The position numbers were made by a program, and so were the translations under genes. Below are positions 27,018-37,485 of a stretch of 64,000 bases of DNA, one piece after another. Numbering within the stretch: the first letter of the stretch is position 1; every line of letters starts with the position of its first letter. This DNA comes from Rahnella variigena (GTDB taxonomy: Bacteria > Pseudomonadota > Gammaproteobacteria > Enterobacterales > Enterobacteriaceae). The notes beneath the pieces are model-generated. The model made no database searches. It was not told where the DNA came from and was given only the letters and a program-made list of their open reading frames with translations. Location: positions 2,046,001-2,110,000 of the forward strand of contig NZ_NSDJ01000001.1 in the NCBI RefSeq assembly GCF_003610915.1. Reading direction: 5' to 3'.

Positions 27018-27488
27018 TTATTCGCGGTGGTATGGATGATTAGTGGTAATACTCCAGGCACGGTAAAGACTTTCCGCGACCAGAACCCGAACCAGCGGGT
27101 GAGGAAGTGTCAACGGAGAGAGCGACCAGCTCTGTTCCGCCGCCGCCTTGCAGGCCGGAGCTAACCCTTCCGGACCGCCGATCAGCAGACTGACATTACG
27201 TCCGTCCTGTTTCCAGCGTTCCAGTTGCTGCGCCAGTTGCGGGGTTTCCCACGGTGTCCCTGGAATATCCAGCGTCACGATGCGATTCCCTTTGCCGACC
27301 GCGGCCAGCATCAGCTCGCCTTCTTTCTCAAGAATGCGTTTGATATCTGCGTTCTTCCCGCGCTTCCCTGCCGGAACCTCAGTCAGTTCAAACGGCATGT
27401 CTTTAGGAAAGCGGTGCAGATAATCGTTAAAACCGGTTTGTACCCAGTCAGGCATTTTAGTGCCGACGGCGACAAGTTGCAGCTTCAC
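27018..27488 (-). CDS. rlmH: 23S rRNA pseudouridine-1915 N3-methyltransferase
   Basis: 156 residues of the SPOUT fold, beginning [11 protein letters not shown] with a GTG start, as in E. coli. The trefoil-knot SAM site includes L-I-G-G-P-E-G-L (104-111) and L-P-H-P-L-V-R-V near the C terminus. It methylates pseudouridine 1915 in helix 69 of the large subunit on assembled 70S ribosomes. It starts three bases after rsfS, so the two are translationally linked. Confidence 0.96.
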   Translation of the reverse strand: MKLQLVAVGTKMPDWVQTGFNDYLHRFPKDMPFELTEVPAGKRGKNADIKRILEKEGELMLAAVGKGNRIVTLDIPGTPWETPQLAQQLERWKQDGRNVSLLIGGPEGLAPACKAAAEQSWSLSPLTLPHPLVRVLVAESLYRAWSITTNHPYHRE

Positions 27489-27491
27489 GCA

Positions 27492-27809
27492 TCAGCCCCA
27501 GAGTTTCTCAAGCTCATACAACTGACGGCTTTCTTCCTGCATAACATGAACGATCACTTCGCCCAGATCGACAACGACCCAGTCAGCTTCGTTGATGCCT
27601 TTCACGCCCATCGCATCGAGACCGACGGCTTTGATTTCTTCAACCAAATGCCCGGCGATGGACATAACATGGCGGCTTGATGTGCCGGTACAAATAATCA
27701 TGCAGTCAGTGATGCTTGATTTACCTTTAACATCAATGGCAATGATGTCTTGTGCTTTCAGGTCGTCGACTTTATCGACAACAAAATCTTGGAGCGCTTT
27801 ACCTTGCAA
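27492..27809 (-). CDS. rsfS: ribosome silencing factor RsfS
   Basis: 105 residues. I set the start at TTG 27809 because AGGGGG lies five bases before it and the protein then begins L-Q-G-K-A-L-Q-D as E. coli RsfS does; a longer frame to 27890 has no family support. RsfS binds L14 (uL14) on the 50S subunit and blocks joining to 30S in starvation. Conserved segments are [15 protein letters not shown] and D-W-V-V-V-D-L-G. It forms a unit with rlmH. Confidence 0.95.
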   Translation of the reverse strand: MQGKALQDFVVDKVDDLKAQDIIAIDVKGKSSITDCMIICTGTSSRHVMSIAGHLVEEIKAVGLDAMGVKGINEADWVVVDLGEVIVHVMQEESRQLYELEKLWG

Positions 27810-28015
27810 AGGTTCCCCCTGGGGATGTTTGAAACAATTGACACCACAAGACGTTCGCCGGTGCGGCACCGAAGCGACAGTCAGTCTCATGATGGATAAA
27901 CATAGCGGTTATCAGGAAAACAGCCTAAAACGTTTAACAATCAATACATTGTATTGGTGAGTCACGTAGCGTTATCGAGAGCCGAAATTAAGCGGCGCAG
28001 TATAGCACGCGTTCG

Positions 28016-28696
28016 CTACTGGCGGTACAAGCCCTGCGATTCAATATAGTGCTCAACGGCTGCTGGCAGTAAATCTGAGCAATCTAGCCCCGCATGTCGC
28101 CGTTCCCGGATTTCCGTCGCTGAAATATCCAGCAGGGGCGTATTGGCCTGATAAATGAATCCGCAGGGTTTCTGTTTCAGCTTTTCAGCATCAGTCACCC
28201 GGTGGGCGTCATACCATTTCTGTAATTCTGGCGTATCGAGATGCTCTTTGTATCCCGGTCGCGCCATCACCACCAGATGACAGAAATCCAGCAGTGACGC
28301 CCAGCGGTGCCATTTATGCAACGTCAGCAATGAATCCTGCCCAATGATAAACGCCAGCGGGCAATCATCGCCATGTTCTTTACGTAACGTTGCAAGTGTC
28401 TCGATGGTGTAGGAGGGCGTATCCACCATCAGTTCGCGGGGATCAACCGAAAACAGCGGATCGGCGGCGACGGCAAGCTCAACCATCTGCAGGCGTTGTT
28501 GCGCCGTGGCCTCGGGCTGCGGACGATGCGGCGGGACATTATTAGGCAGCAGGATCACCTGATTAAAGCCGGCGATTTTCGCCAGACTGGCCACCGGTTT
28601 CAGATGACCGTAATGGATCGGATCGAAGGTGCCGCCAAAAAAGGCCAGCAACAGTGCTGGGCCGGAGGAAGAAGTAAGAGAGGTGTTACGCGGCAT
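28016..28696 (-). CDS. nadD: nicotinate-nucleotide adenylyltransferase
   Basis: 226 residues. It makes deamido-NAD from nicotinate mononucleotide and ATP in NAD synthesis. The nucleotidyltransferase signatures are [12 protein letters not shown] (21-32) and [10 protein letters not shown] near residue 195. The N terminus carries about 15 residues before the first beta strand, slightly longer than E. coli. It lies 15 bases after holA, in the minus-strand leuS-lptE-holA-nadD series. The 206 bases to rsfS hold only a small palindrome (CAATAC-att-GTATTG at 27942-27956). Confidence 0.96.
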   Translation of the reverse strand: MPRNTSLTSSSGPALLLAFFGGTFDPIHYGHLKPVASLAKIAGFNQVILLPNNVPPHRPQPEATAQQRLQMVELAVAADPLFSVDPRELMVDTPSYTIETLATLRKEHGDDCPLAFIIGQDSLLTLHKWHRWASLLDFCHLVVMARPGYKEHLDTPELQKWYDAHRVTDAEKLKQKPCGFIYQANTPLLDISATEIRERRHAGLDCSDLLPAAVEHYIESQGLYRQ

Positions 28697-28711
28697 AACG
28701 GATACCTGACT

Positions 28712-29752
28712 TCAATACGAACCCAAACCAGCGAAATGGGTGGGTAATGGTTTTCCACATAATAGCATGGAGAGGCTTTCAAGCTCCGACCAGACTGACT
28801 GACCGTAATCTTGTTTAAGCGTGATTTCCATTTGAGTCAGTAAACGTACGGCCTGAGAAAGTTGCGCTAGCGATAAGCGTTGCAGTGCCTGTGTCACCAG
28901 TGCCCGGCGATTTTGCCAGACTTTTTGCTGATCAAACAATGTGCGGAGTGGCGTGTTATCCATTTTACGTTTCAGATTCAACAGCATCAGAAGTTCACGT
29001 TGTACGGTGCGCAGTAAAATAACCGGCTCGCTGTCTTCCTGTTGCAGCTGACGCAAAATGTGCCAGGCACGTTTACTTTTACCCGCAAGCAGAGCATCCA
29101 GCCAGTGATATGGCGTAAAATGCGCAGCATCATTCACGGCTTCTTCCACGCGTGGCAGCGTGAGTTTACCATCCGGATAAAGCAGGGAGAGGCGCTCCAG
29201 AGACTGCGCTAACGCCAGAAGGTTGCCTTCGTAGCAGTAACACAAAAGCTGGTTGGCGGGCTCATCAAGCTCCAGAGATAACTCTTTCGCACGGCGTGAA
29301 ACCCAACGCGGCAACTGAGCCTGTTCGGGCGTCTGGCAACTGACGAAAACGCCTTTGTCACTCAGCGCTTTAAACCATGCACTGTTTTCCTGAGCTTTGG
29401 TCAGCTTAGTTCCGCGTAACAGCAGCAGGATGTCATCATGCAATAACGTCGTGAGTTTAAGGAGTTGTTCGGCAACCGGCGCTGTCGGACCATTTTCGGG
29501 CAGGATAAGCATCAGGGTCTGACGGCTGGCGAAAAGGCTGAGCGCCTGGCAGATGCTGAAGATTGATTCCCATTCAGTATGGTTATCAATGATAAAGGTG
29601 TAATGCTCTTCAAAATTAGCCAGCTGCGCCGCTTTGCGGATGCTGTCCTGACTTTCCTGCAGCAACAAAGGATCGTTGCCACATAACACATAACAAGCGC
29701 GCAGCCCCTCACGGAGCTGCGCGGCAAGTTGTTCCGGATAAACTCGGATCAT
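28712..29752 (-). CDS. holA: DNA polymerase III subunit delta
   Basis: 346 residues. The delta subunit of the clamp loader opens the beta clamp. The N-terminal region has the family start Y-P-E-Q-L and the clamp-contacting L-S-L-F-A-S segment (73-78 region). The AAA+-like fold has no functional Walker motif, as expected for delta. The start overlaps the lptE stop by four bases, a translational coupling seen also in E. coli. Confidence 0.95.
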   Translation of the reverse strand: MIRVYPEQLAAQLREGLRACYVLCGNDPLLLQESQDSIRKAAQLANFEEHYTFIIDNHTEWESIFSICQALSLFASRQTLMLILPENGPTAPVAEQLLKLTTLLHDDILLLLRGTKLTKAQENSAWFKALSDKGVFVSCQTPEQAQLPRWVSRRAKELSLELDEPANQLLCYCYEGNLLALAQSLERLSLLYPDGKLTLPRVEEAVNDAAHFTPYHWLDALLAGKSKRAWHILRQLQQEDSEPVILLRTVQRELLMLLNLKRKMDNTPLRTLFDQQKVWQNRRALVTQALQRLSLAQLSQAVRLLTQMEITLKQDYGQSVWSELESLSMLLCGKPLPTHFAGLGSY

Positions 29753-30387
29753 TTTACAGACGTGCTGGACGACGTCGTTGGTGGTACCTCTTTGGTATCC
29801 TCAGACGACTTGCTGGCAGCGGATGTACTGGTAGAAATGACTTCTACCTCACGTCCGCCGACATCTTCAGCTTTATGCAGTTCAGACGCATGAACGGTCA
29901 GCAACTTACGGATCAGTTGCTGTGCAGCCTGCTGACGCATTTCATCGATAATGATGTCCTGCTCGTTATCTTTTGCCAGCGCCGTTAACGGGTTGTCAAA
30001 GAACGAACGGAACACTTTCACGTGGATTGGATAAATATCTTTACCCGGCATCAGTACGGTTGCATTCAGATTCATTTCCATCTGGTACTCAGCGGTTTTA
30101 CCGTCCTGGAAGATCGACGCGGTACTTTGACCTACTGACTCTGCACCCACGCGCAGCGAAGGAATATCCTTACGCTGCTGTTTGGTTGGATCATCAACAA
30201 TGGTCACATTGCTGAGGCGCAGCTGAGTCCTGATATTACGAGTCATCGGACCATACGGATCCCCACTGTCTAAAACGATTGTTTGCAGTTCGTCGGGAAC
30301 GTTGGTTTTTCCACGTAAATGGAATCCGCAACCTGCTGTCACCATAACTGCGGCGGTCAGCAGCAGTGTCACTAAGGGATGTCGCAC
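29749..30387 (-). CDS. lptE: LPS assembly lipoprotein LptE
   Basis: 212 residues from GTG 30387, chosen because AAGGAGG stands four bases before it and the product then begins [10 protein letters not shown], parallel to the E. coli M-R-Y-L start. An ATG at 30405 overlapping leuS would give a longer, less normal signal. The lipobox is T-A-G-C with C20. LptE plugs the LptD barrel in the outer membrane and guides lipopolysaccharide insertion. The C-terminal Ser/Thr-rich tail is longer than that of E. coli (193 residues in total). Confidence 0.93.
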   Translation of the reverse strand: MRHPLVTLLLTAAVMVTAGCGFHLRGKTNVPDELQTIVLDSGDPYGPMTRNIRTQLRLSNVTIVDDPTKQQRKDIPSLRVGAESVGQSTASIFQDGKTAEYQMEMNLNATVLMPGKDIYPIHVKVFRSFFDNPLTALAKDNEQDIIIDEMRQQAAQQLIRKLLTVHASELHKAEDVGGREVEVISTSTSAASKSSEDTKEVPPTTSSSTSVK

Positions 30388-30401
30388 AGATCCTCCTTGA
30401 C

Positions 30402-32984
30402 TCAACCTACAACCAGGTTAAGAAGTTTGCCCGGGACGTAGATTACTTTGCGAACCGTAACCCCATCCAGATATTTTGCGACCAAATGCTCTTCTGCCGC
30501 ACGCTCGCGCACTTGCTGCTCGGTAGCATCAGCGGCTACGGTGATTTTAGCACGCACTTTACCGTTCACCTGTACCACGACCAGCTTAGAGTCTTCAACC
30601 ATTGCCTTTTCGTCAGCCTGTGGCCACGGCGCGGTATCGACATCGCCTTCACCTTTCAGTGACTGCCAGAGGGTGAAGCAAACGTGTGGAGTGAACGGAT
30701 AAAGCATACGCACAACCGCCAGCAACGCTTCCTGCAGCAACGCACGATCCTGTTCGGTCTCTTGCGGCGCACGCCCCAGCTTGTTCATCAGCTCCATCAC
30801 GGCTGCAATAGCGGTGTTGAAGGTCTGACGGCGGCCGATATCATCGGTCACTTTAGCGATCGTTTTGTGCAGGTCACGACGCAGATCTTTTTGCGCTTCG
30901 TTCAGAGAAGCCGCGTCCAGAGCAACGGTAGCGCCTTTTGCAGTGTGCTCGAAGGCCAGTTTCCAGACGCGTTTCAGGAAGCGGTTTGCCCCTTCAACGC
31001 CTGATTCCTGCCATTCCAGCGTCATTTCAGCCGGTGAAGCGAACATCATAAACAGACGCACGGTATCGGCGCCGTATTTATCTACCATGACCTGCGGGTC
31101 GATGCCGTTGTTTTTAGACTTGGACATCTTGCTCATGCCGGCATAAACCAGCTCGCGGCCCTGCGGATCAGTGGCTTTAGTAATGCGGCCTTTTTCGTCA
31201 CGCTCAACCGTGGCATCTGTCGGAGAAACCCAGATACGTTCGCCGTTGCTGCCGGTGTGGTAGAAGGCGTCAGCCAGAACCATACCCTGGCACAGCAGAC
31301 GTTTTGCCGGTTCGTCAGAATCGACCAGACCTGCGTCACGCATCAGTTTGTGGAAGAAGCGGAAATACATCAGGTGCATGATGGCGTGTTCGATACCGCC
31401 GACATACTGATCAACCGGCAGCCAGTAGTTGGCAGCAGCCGGATCCAACATACCTTCGTCATATTGCGGGCAGGTGTAACGCGCGTAATACCAGGAAGAT
31501 TCCATGAAGGTATCGAAGGTGTCGGTTTCACGCAGACCCGGGATACCGTTCACGGTGGTTTTTGCCCACTCAGGATCGGCTTTGATCGGGCTGGTGATGC
31601 CATCCATTACGACGTCTTCCGGCAGAATAACCGGCAGTTGATCTTCTGGTGTAGGAATAACGGTACCGTCTTCCAGCGTGATCATCGGGATTGGTGCACC
31701 CCAGTAACGCTGACGGGAAACACCCCAGTCGCGCAGGCGGTAGTTGACTTTGCGCTGACCTACGCCCTGAGCAACCAGTTTGTCGGCAATGGCATTAAAG
31801 CCGTCTTCGTGGCTCAGACCGTCGAATTCGCCTGAATTGAACAGCGTACCTTTCTCGGTCATCGCTTCTGCGCTGACGTCAGGCTGGCTGCCATCAAGGT
31901 TCAGGATAACCGGTTTAATTTGCAGGTCATATTTAGTGGCGAATTCCCAGTCACGCTGGTCGTGACCTGGAACGGCCATCACGGCGCCGGTGCCGTATTC
32001 CATCAGAACGAAGTTAGCGACCCAGATTGGCAGCTTTTCACCAGACAGCGGGTGAATAGCAAACAGACCAGTTGCCATGCCTTTTTTCTCCATCGTTGCC
32101 ATTTCTGCTTCGGCAACTTTGGTATTTCGGCATTCATCGATGAAATCGGTCAGGGCAGGATTGTTTTGTGCACCCTGTTGCGCCAGCGGATGACCCGCAG
32201 CCACGGCGACATAAGTCGCGCCCATGAAGGTGTCCGGACGGGTGGTGTAAACCGTCACTTTTTCGTCGCTGTCTGCCACGTCAAAAGTGATTTCCACGCC
32301 TTCGGAACGGCCAATCCAGTTACGCTGCATGGTCTTAACCTGCTCTGGCCAGCTTTCCAGCGTGTCCAGATCGTTAAGCAGCTGATCGGCGTAATCGGTG
32401 ATTTTGATAAACCACTGAGGAATTTCTTTGCGTTCTACTTTGGTATCACAACGCCAGCAGCAGCCATCGATAACCTGTTCGTTCGCCAGAACGGTCAGGT
32501 CATGCGGGCACCAGTTCACCGCGGAGGTCTTCTTATAAACCATGCCTTTTTCATACAGCTTGGTGAAGAACCATTGTTCCCAGCGATAATAATCCGGTTT
32601 GCAGGTCGCCACTTCGCGATCCCAGTCATAGCCGAAGCCCAGCAATTTAAGCTGGTTCTTCATGTATTCGATGTTTTCGTACGTCCACGGAGCAGGCGCA
32701 GTGTTGTTTTTCACCGCAGCACCTTCAGCAGGCAGGCCGAAAGCATCCCAGCCGATTGGCTGCAGAACGTTTTTGCCGAGCATACGCTGATAACGGGAAA
32801 TCACGTCACCGATGGTGTAGTTGCGCACGTGTCCCATATGGAGACGACCCGACGGGTAAGGCAACATGGAGAGGCAGTAATATTTCTCCTTGCCAGGCTG
32901 TTCGGTAACTTTGAAGGTTTGCTTCTCTTGCCAGTGAAGCTGAACGTGTGACTCGATGTCTTCTGGACGGTATTGCTCTTGCAT
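30402..32984 (-). CDS. leuS: leucyl-tRNA synthetase
   Basis: A class I aminoacyl-tRNA synthetase of 860 residues, the same length as in E. coli. The HIGH-type motif is S-G-R-L-H-M-G-H (45-52) and KMSKS lies near residue 620. Between them are the zinc-binding region (W-C-P-H and C-C-W-R-C-D) and the CP1 editing domain that removes mischarged amino acids (T-x-R-P-D-T-F-M-G). It leads the leuS-lptE-holA-nadD group. The leuS promoter must lie in 32985-33252, divergent from ybeL. Confidence 0.97.
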   Translation of the reverse strand: MQEQYRPEDIESHVQLHWQEKQTFKVTEQPGKEKYYCLSMLPYPSGRLHMGHVRNYTIGDVISRYQRMLGKNVLQPIGWDAFGLPAEGAAVKNNTAPAPWTYENIEYMKNQLKLLGFGYDWDREVATCKPDYYRWEQWFFTKLYEKGMVYKKTSAVNWCPHDLTVLANEQVIDGCCWRCDTKVERKEIPQWFIKITDYADQLLNDLDTLESWPEQVKTMQRNWIGRSEGVEITFDVADSDEKVTVYTTRPDTFMGATYVAVAAGHPLAQQGAQNNPALTDFIDECRNTKVAEAEMATMEKKGMATGLFAIHPLSGEKLPIWVANFVLMEYGTGAVMAVPGHDQRDWEFATKYDLQIKPVILNLDGSQPDVSAEAMTEKGTLFNSGEFDGLSHEDGFNAIADKLVAQGVGQRKVNYRLRDWGVSRQRYWGAPIPMITLEDGTVIPTPEDQLPVILPEDVVMDGITSPIKADPEWAKTTVNGIPGLRETDTFDTFMESSWYYARYTCPQYDEGMLDPAAANYWLPVDQYVGGIEHAIMHLMYFRFFHKLMRDAGLVDSDEPAKRLLCQGMVLADAFYHTGSNGERIWVSPTDATVERDEKGRITKATDPQGRELVYAGMSKMSKSKNNGIDPQVMVDKYGADTVRLFMMFASPAEMTLEWQESGVEGANRFLKRVWKLAFEHTAKGATVALDAASLNEAQKDLRRDLHKTIAKVTDDIGRRQTFNTAIAAVMELMNKLGRAPQETEQDRALLQEALLAVVRMLYPFTPHVCFTLWQSLKGEGDVDTAPWPQADEKAMVEDSKLVVVQVNGKVRAKITVAADATEQQVRERAAEEHLVAKYLDGVTVRKVIYVPGKLLNLVVG

Positions 32985-33252
32985 GGCGGCCGGTGGTCCT
33001 GTGAGTGAAAACAGCTACGCCTGTAGCTCAAAAAGTTTTAATCAAAAGATCCGCATAGCATAGCTGATAAGCGGATGGTGCAACAACACCCAGCGAAGGC
33101 TAAAGGGGATTTCTGTCCGCTATTGGCGCAATATTCATAATCTGCGAGCCGGCACGACATAATCTGCGCAACGGATCAGGGATTTACGGCTAAAATAAAG
33201 TCAATGCGCTTTCGTCGGGCAAATGATCACGTCAGTTCAAGGAGAAGAAATT

Positions 33253-33756
33253 ATGAGCAATATTACGCAATCTTACCGCCAGCTGGTGGCTTCACTCACT
33301 GAACGGTTAAAAAATGGGGAACGTGATATCAGCGCGCTGGTGCAGGATGCCCGTATTGAGCTGCAAAACGAAGGCAAACTGTCTGAAATCCAGATTGAGC
33401 AGCTTACGTCAGCGGTAAGACGCGACCTGCATGAGTTTGCGCGCAGTTATTCTGAAAATCAGCAGGCAGTAGCAGAAGCTGAAGATGACGGCACGGACAG
33501 CGTATTTATGCGGGTGATTAAAGAAAGCCTGTGGAAAGAGCTGGCGGATATGACCGACAAAACTCAGCTGGAGTGGAAAGAAGTCTTTAAAGATGTCAGC
33601 CATCACGGGATTTATCACAGCGGAGAAGTGGTCGGGCTGGGAAATCTGGTCTGTGAAAACTGTCATTTCAATTTAGCGGTGTATACGCCGGAAATTCTGA
33701 GCAAATGTCCTAAGTGCGGCCATACAGAGTTTACGCGCCGTCCGTTTGAGCCTTAA
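33253..33756 (+). CDS. ybeL: zinc-ribbon protein YbeL (DUF1451)
   Basis: 167 residues from ATG 33253, with GGAG nine bases upstream. The N-terminal two thirds is helical and charged. The C terminus has a zinc ribbon with two pairs, C-E-N-C and C-P-K-C, spaced as in rubredoxin-like knuckles. Function unknown. It is a single plus-strand gene among minus-strand neighbours, convergent with gltL and sharing its terminator. Confidence 0.93.
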   Translation: MSNITQSYRQLVASLTERLKNGERDISALVQDARIELQNEGKLSEIQIEQLTSAVRRDLHEFARSYSENQQAVAEAEDDGTDSVFMRVIKESLWKELADMTDKTQLEWKEVFKDVSHHGIYHSGEVVGLGNLVCENCHFNLAVYTPEILSKCPKCGHTEFTRRPFEP

Positions 33757-33764
33757 GTCTCAAT

Positions 33765-33792
33765 AATCAGCCCCGCATTTGCGGGGCTGATT
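33765..33792. terminator. bidirectional terminator between ybeL and gltL
   Basis: AATCAGCCCCGC / GCGGGGCTGATT, a perfect 12-base stem with four-base loop. Confidence 0.9.
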
Positions 33793-33818
33793 TGTTCCTG
33801 TCGCTGGAATTCTTCTGA

Positions 33819-34544
33819 TCAGTGCAGGATTTTCGCCAGAAAGTCCCGCGCACGGTCTGATTCCGGATTATTGAAGAAATCGTCTTTATTACGATCTTCC
33901 ACAATTTTACCTTCATCCATGAAAATCACGCGGTTAGCCACTTTACGGGCGAAGCCCATTTCGTGCGTGACCACCATCATCGTCATGCCTTCGTTTGCCA
34001 GTTCAACCATCACGTCCAGCACTTCGTTGATCATTTCCGGATCAAGCGCAGAAGTCGGTTCGTCAAACAACATGGCGATAGGATCCATACATAACGCACG
34101 GGCAATCGCCACACGCTGCTGCTGACCACCGGAAAGCTGACCCGGGAACTTATTGGCATGTGCGGATAAACCCACGCGATCCAATAATTTCAGGCCTTTG
34201 TCTTTGGCTGCGGCTTTATCACGTTTCAATACTTTGACCTGTGCCAGCGTCAGGTTATCGATGATAGAAAGGTGCGGGAACAATTCAAAATGCTGGAACA
34301 CCATACCCACTTTGGCACGCAGTTGCGCCAGATTGGTTTTCTTATCATTTACTGGAGTGCCGTTAACCAGGATCTGGCCTTTCTGAACCGGCTCCAGACC
34401 GTTAACGGTTTTGATCAGCGTCGATTTACCTGAGCCGGAAGGCCCGCAAACCACCACAACTTCACCTTTTTTAACTTCGGTGCTGCAATCGGTAAGCACC
34501 TGAAAGTGCCCGTACCATTTAGAAACATTCTTCAGTGAAATCAT
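33819..34544 (-). CDS. gltL: glutamate/aspartate ABC transporter ATPase
   Basis: 241 residues from ATG 34544, overlapping the gltK stop by four bases; a longer frame to 34589 runs through gltK and is not used. Walker [10 protein letters not shown] is at 34-42, and L-S-G-G-Q, the Walker B L-F-D-E-P and the V-V-T-H-E switch follow in order. It powers high-affinity import of glutamate and aspartate with GltJ and GltK. It is the last gene of gltIJKL. Confidence 0.95.
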   Translation of the reverse strand: MISLKNVSKWYGHFQVLTDCSTEVKKGEVVVVCGPSGSGKSTLIKTVNGLEPVQKGQILVNGTPVNDKKTNLAQLRAKVGMVFQHFELFPHLSIIDNLTLAQVKVLKRDKAAAKDKGLKLLDRVGLSAHANKFPGQLSGGQQQRVAIARALCMDPIAMLFDEPTSALDPEMINEVLDVMVELANEGMTMMVVTHEMGFARKVANRVIFMDEGKIVEDRNKDDFFNNPESDRARDFLAKILH

Positions 34545-35218
34545 GAAACGGTCCTTTTCTTCAAATAACGCACCAGCAAGGAAGCACAAAGGCTGATAAC
34601 AAAGTAAATAAGTCCTGCAAACAGCACCATCTCAACCAGCGTACCGTCGCGGTCGCCAATGTTGGATGCACTGCGGAAGAAGTCCGCGAGGCCCAGAACG
34701 TACACCAGCGAAGTATCCTGGAATAATACGATTGCCTGTGTCAGCAGCAGCGGCACCATGGCGCGGAAAGCCTGCGGCAATATAACCAGCTTCATCGACT
34801 GCCACTGCGTCATACCCAGCGCCAGTGCGGCAGAAGACTGGCCACGGGCGATACTGATAATCCCTGCGCGGATGATCTCGGAATAGTAGGCCGCTTCAAA
34901 CAGCGCAAATGCCACCATCGCTGAAATCAGGCGGATATCGGTTTTCGGTGACAGCCCGAGCACTTTCTGTAAAAAGCCCGGCACAATCAGATAGAACCAC
35001 AACAACACCATCACCAGCGGAACGGCACGGAACAGATTGACGTAGGCAGAAGCAAACCAGCTGATCGGTTTAAACGTCGATAAACGCATCACCGCCAGCA
35101 ACGTACCCCACAAAATACCGACCACAATCGCCAGTGACGTAATCTTCAGCGTAATGACCATGCCTTGCCACAGATAGGGCAGACCGGGACCAATAGAACT
35201 CCAGTCAAATTCATGCAT
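34541..35218 (-). CDS. gltK: glutamate/aspartate ABC transporter permease GltK
   Basis: 225 residues, with five main hydrophobic segments and the EAA loop [12 protein letters not shown] that contacts GltL. It pairs with GltJ as a heterodimeric membrane channel. The N terminus M-H-E-F-D-W-S-S and length match the family. It begins two bases after gltJ ends and overlaps gltL. Confidence 0.95.
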   Translation of the reverse strand: MHEFDWSSIGPGLPYLWQGMVITLKITSLAIVVGILWGTLLAVMRLSTFKPISWFASAYVNLFRAVPLVMVLLWFYLIVPGFLQKVLGLSPKTDIRLISAMVAFALFEAAYYSEIIRAGIISIARGQSSAALALGMTQWQSMKLVILPQAFRAMVPLLLTQAIVLFQDTSLVYVLGLADFFRSASNIGDRDGTLVEMVLFAGLIYFVISLCASLLVRYLKKRTVS

Positions 35219-35220
35219 GC

Positions 35221-35961
35221 TTATTTACCTCCCATGTTGCCCGGCAGGCGGACTTTCCGTTCTACAAAGTGCATCAGCAGCATGATGACGGCATTAATCA
35301 GGACATAAGCCAGGGTAATCGCGGTGAAAGACTCATACGCATGCGCGGAGTAATCCAGCAATTTACCGGCCTGTGCCGCCATATCGACCAGACCAATCGT
35401 CGAGGCGATGGCGGAGTTTTTAACAAGGTTGACCATTTCAGAAGTCATCGGCGGCACAATCACACGATAAGCATTCGGCAAAAGCACATAACGGTAGGTT
35501 TGTGGCAGGGTCAGACCCATCGCCAGTCCCGCATTGCGTTGCCCGCTTGGCAGTGACTGAATCGCAGCACGCACCTGCTCGCACACGCGGGCAGCGGTGA
35601 ACAAACCGAGACAAATCACAGATGAAGTGAAGAATTGCACGTCCGGTGCCAGTTCAGATTTAAACCACATGCCGATATTTTCCGGCAGTAATTCAGGGAC
35701 CACCAGATACCAGATGAAGAACTGAACGATCAATGGAACGTTACGGAATAACTCAACGTAACAGGTACCAATGCCTGAGAGGACGCGATTGGGGACGGTA
35801 CGTAAGATACCGAACAGAGAGCCGACGAAGAAGGCGATGATCCATGCGCAAATTGACAGTGCGACAGTGACCTGAAATCCATTCCAAATCCAGCCCAGAT
35901 AAGTGGTATTGCCGAAGGGGGCTTGTTGCAGAAAAATGCCCCAGTTCCAATCTATTGACAT
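35221..35961 (-). CDS. gltJ: glutamate/aspartate ABC transporter permease GltJ
   Basis: 246 residues from ATG 35961, with GGAG upstream; the frame continues upstream to 36057 but without family support. It begins [10 protein letters not shown]. The EAA loop reads [10 protein letters not shown]. It forms the membrane channel with GltK. It is separated from gltI by 190 bases holding two hairpins, a layout that lets gltI mRNA be more abundant than gltJKL mRNA. Confidence 0.95.
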   Translation of the reverse strand: MSIDWNWGIFLQQAPFGNTTYLGWIWNGFQVTVALSICAWIIAFFVGSLFGILRTVPNRVLSGIGTCYVELFRNVPLIVQFFIWYLVVPELLPENIGMWFKSELAPDVQFFTSSVICLGLFTAARVCEQVRAAIQSLPSGQRNAGLAMGLTLPQTYRYVLLPNAYRVIVPPMTSEMVNLVKNSAIASTIGLVDMAAQAGKLLDYSAHAYESFTAITLAYVLINAVIMLLMHFVERKVRLPGNMGGK

Positions 35962-36150
35962 AAAAACTCCGTAAAACGGGTAATGAATTACCCTCTGAGT
36001 GATGACGTAATTCCGCCTAAAGTGAATGGGAAGAAACGCGGGGTGGGGAACGACCACCCCGCATCTTTATCATCACAGGCTGGTGGGCCAGCCTTATATT
36101 TTAGTCACTTTTCACTCTTCTCTTGGTTATACCTGTCTGTCTGGTATTTC
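35962..36150 (-). ncRNA. sroC: gltI-gltJ intergenic RNA, position of SroC
   Basis: In E. coli and Salmonella the sRNA SroC is processed from the gltI-gltJ intergenic transcript and sponges GcvB. This window has the same place, with two stems (GGCTGG-tggg-CCAGCC at 36078-36093, and the GC-rich 36038-36062 hairpin). I cannot show sequence identity to SroC from memory, so only position and structure support the call. Confidence 0.4.
36038..36062 (-). terminator. hairpin between gltI and gltJ
   Basis: GCGGGGTGG (36038-36046) pairs with CCACCCCGC (36054-36062), loop seven bases. GTTTCTTCC follows on the minus strand. It probably ends part of the gltI transcripts. Confidence 0.65.
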
Positions 36151-37047
36151 TTACAGCGCTTTATCGTTTGGCGCTTTGAACAGGGCTTTCATGTCGTCAG
36201 ACAGTTCAAAGTTCATGTTCAGGTTTTTCGGAGGGATTGGTTTTTTGAACCAGGTTTCAAACCATTTAGTGGCTTCACCGGAGGTCTGCGCTTTCACGAT
36301 GGTGTCATCAACCAGTTTTTTGAACTCCGCATCGTCTTTACGCATCATGCAGCCATAAGCTTCTTTGGACTGCGGCGTGCCGATGATTTCCCAGTTATCA
36401 GGTTTTTTGGCTTTAGCACGTTCACCAGCCAGCAGGGCATCGTCCATCATAAAGGCAACAGCACGGCCAGTTTCCAGCGTACGGAAGGAGTCACCGTGGT
36501 CTTTCGCGCTGATGATGCGCAGATCCAGTTTCTTCTCTTCGTTAAGCTTGTTGAGCAGCACTTCTGAGGTAGTACCGGAAGTCACCACCACAGTTTTGCC
36601 TTTCAGATCAGCAAAATCTTTAATGTCGGAGCCTTTTTTCACCAGCAGGCGGGTACCAATCACGAAGATGGTGTCAGAGAACGCGGCCTGTTGTTGACGT
36701 TCCAGATTGTTGGTGGTTGAACCGCACTCAAAATCGTAGGTCCCATTTTGCAACAGCGGAATACGGTTCTGGGAAGTGATCGGCATCATCTTGACTTGCA
36801 GGTTTGGCAGGTCGAGTTTTTTCTTCACGGCATCGACGATAGCGTCAGAGTAGTCCTGTGAATAACCCACGACTTTTTGTTCGTTATTGTAATAAGAGAA
36901 GGGCACTGAGGATTCGCGGTGACCCACAACGATAACGCCGTTGTCTTTAATTTTTTTCAGGGTACCGGTCAGTTCTTCTGCGTGAGCAAAGCTGCTTACG
37001 GTAACGCTTGCCAACAGTACTGATAATGCCAATTTGCGCAATTGCAT
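36151..37047 (-). CDS. gltI: glutamate/aspartate-binding protein
   Basis: 298 residues from ATG 37047, with AAGGAG six bases upstream; the TTG two codons earlier is not the start. The signal peptide runs to about residue 22 (S-F-A-H-A). The family 3 fold has V-I-V-V-G-H-R-E-S-S-V-P-F-S-Y near the start and the arginine-containing ligand loops. It binds glutamate and aspartate in the periplasm and feeds GltJKL. An NtrC-type box lies 160 bases upstream. Confidence 0.95.
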   Translation of the reverse strand: MQLRKLALSVLLASVTVSSFAHAEELTGTLKKIKDNGVIVVGHRESSVPFSYYNNEQKVVGYSQDYSDAIVDAVKKKLDLPNLQVKMMPITSQNRIPLLQNGTYDFECGSTTNNLERQQQAAFSDTIFVIGTRLLVKKGSDIKDFADLKGKTVVVTSGTTSEVLLNKLNEEKKLDLRIISAKDHGDSFRTLETGRAVAFMMDDALLAGERAKAKKPDNWEIIGTPQSKEAYGCMMRKDDAEFKKLVDDTIVKAQTSGEATKWFETWFKKPIPPKNLNMNFELSDDMKALFKAPNDKAL

Positions 37048-37053
37048 GTCCAA

Positions 37054-37440
37054 CTCCTTGCTGTCATTAGGGATCCAAACTCAGGGATCAGAAAGTACTA
37101 ATGCCTCGTCATATGAAGCTAGAAAATAGCTGAATGTGAATATTATGAAACCATATTGTTTCTTTTTTGAGACGAGACGCGCACCAATTCGAAGCAATCA
37201 AATGGCTGTGCACTGAAAAAGTGCATGAGGATCAGCCTGTTTGTATCAAAATGATGCATCCCGTCGCAAAAAATCACTAAACAGATATCTTTCAATCAGA
37301 TGTAGCAAGACTCGTGCCAGATAGCCCGATTTAACTTCATTAGCGGTCATTCCTGCAGCGCTAAATGCGGCAGTCTCAATAATCGGCAGCAGGTAAAAGG
37401 GAGCGGGAAGAGCGGGGCAGAACAGGGTGCGACATAAAAG
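37054..37440. other. gltI upstream region, no gene seen
   Basis: Nearly 390 bases. It contains the NtrC-type palindrome described separately and the presumed gltI promoter. A minus-strand frame at 37246-37449 lacks a ribosome site. I found no exact GG-N10-GC sigma-54 promoter. Confidence 0.5.
37209..37225. promoter_or_regulatory. NtrC-type binding site upstream of gltI
   Basis: TGCACTGAAAAAGTGCA: arms TGCACT and AGTGCA fit the TGCACY-N5-RGTGCA form of NtrC sites. It lies about 160 bases before the gltI start. Confidence 0.6.
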
Positions 37441-37464
37441 AACAGGCACCAGGAGGTGCCTGTT
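37441..37464 (-). terminator. lnt terminator
   Basis: AACAGGCACC-agga-GGTGCCTGTT, perfect ten-base stem; CTTTTATG follows on the minus strand. Confidence 0.85.
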
Positions 37465-37485
37465 TTCACTGCGAAATGCGTTTAT

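Noticed and set aside
37053..37209. Sigma-54 promoter for gltI
   Set aside because: No GG-N10-GC element with the right flanks; TTGGTGCGCGTCTCGTC has GT instead of GC at -12.
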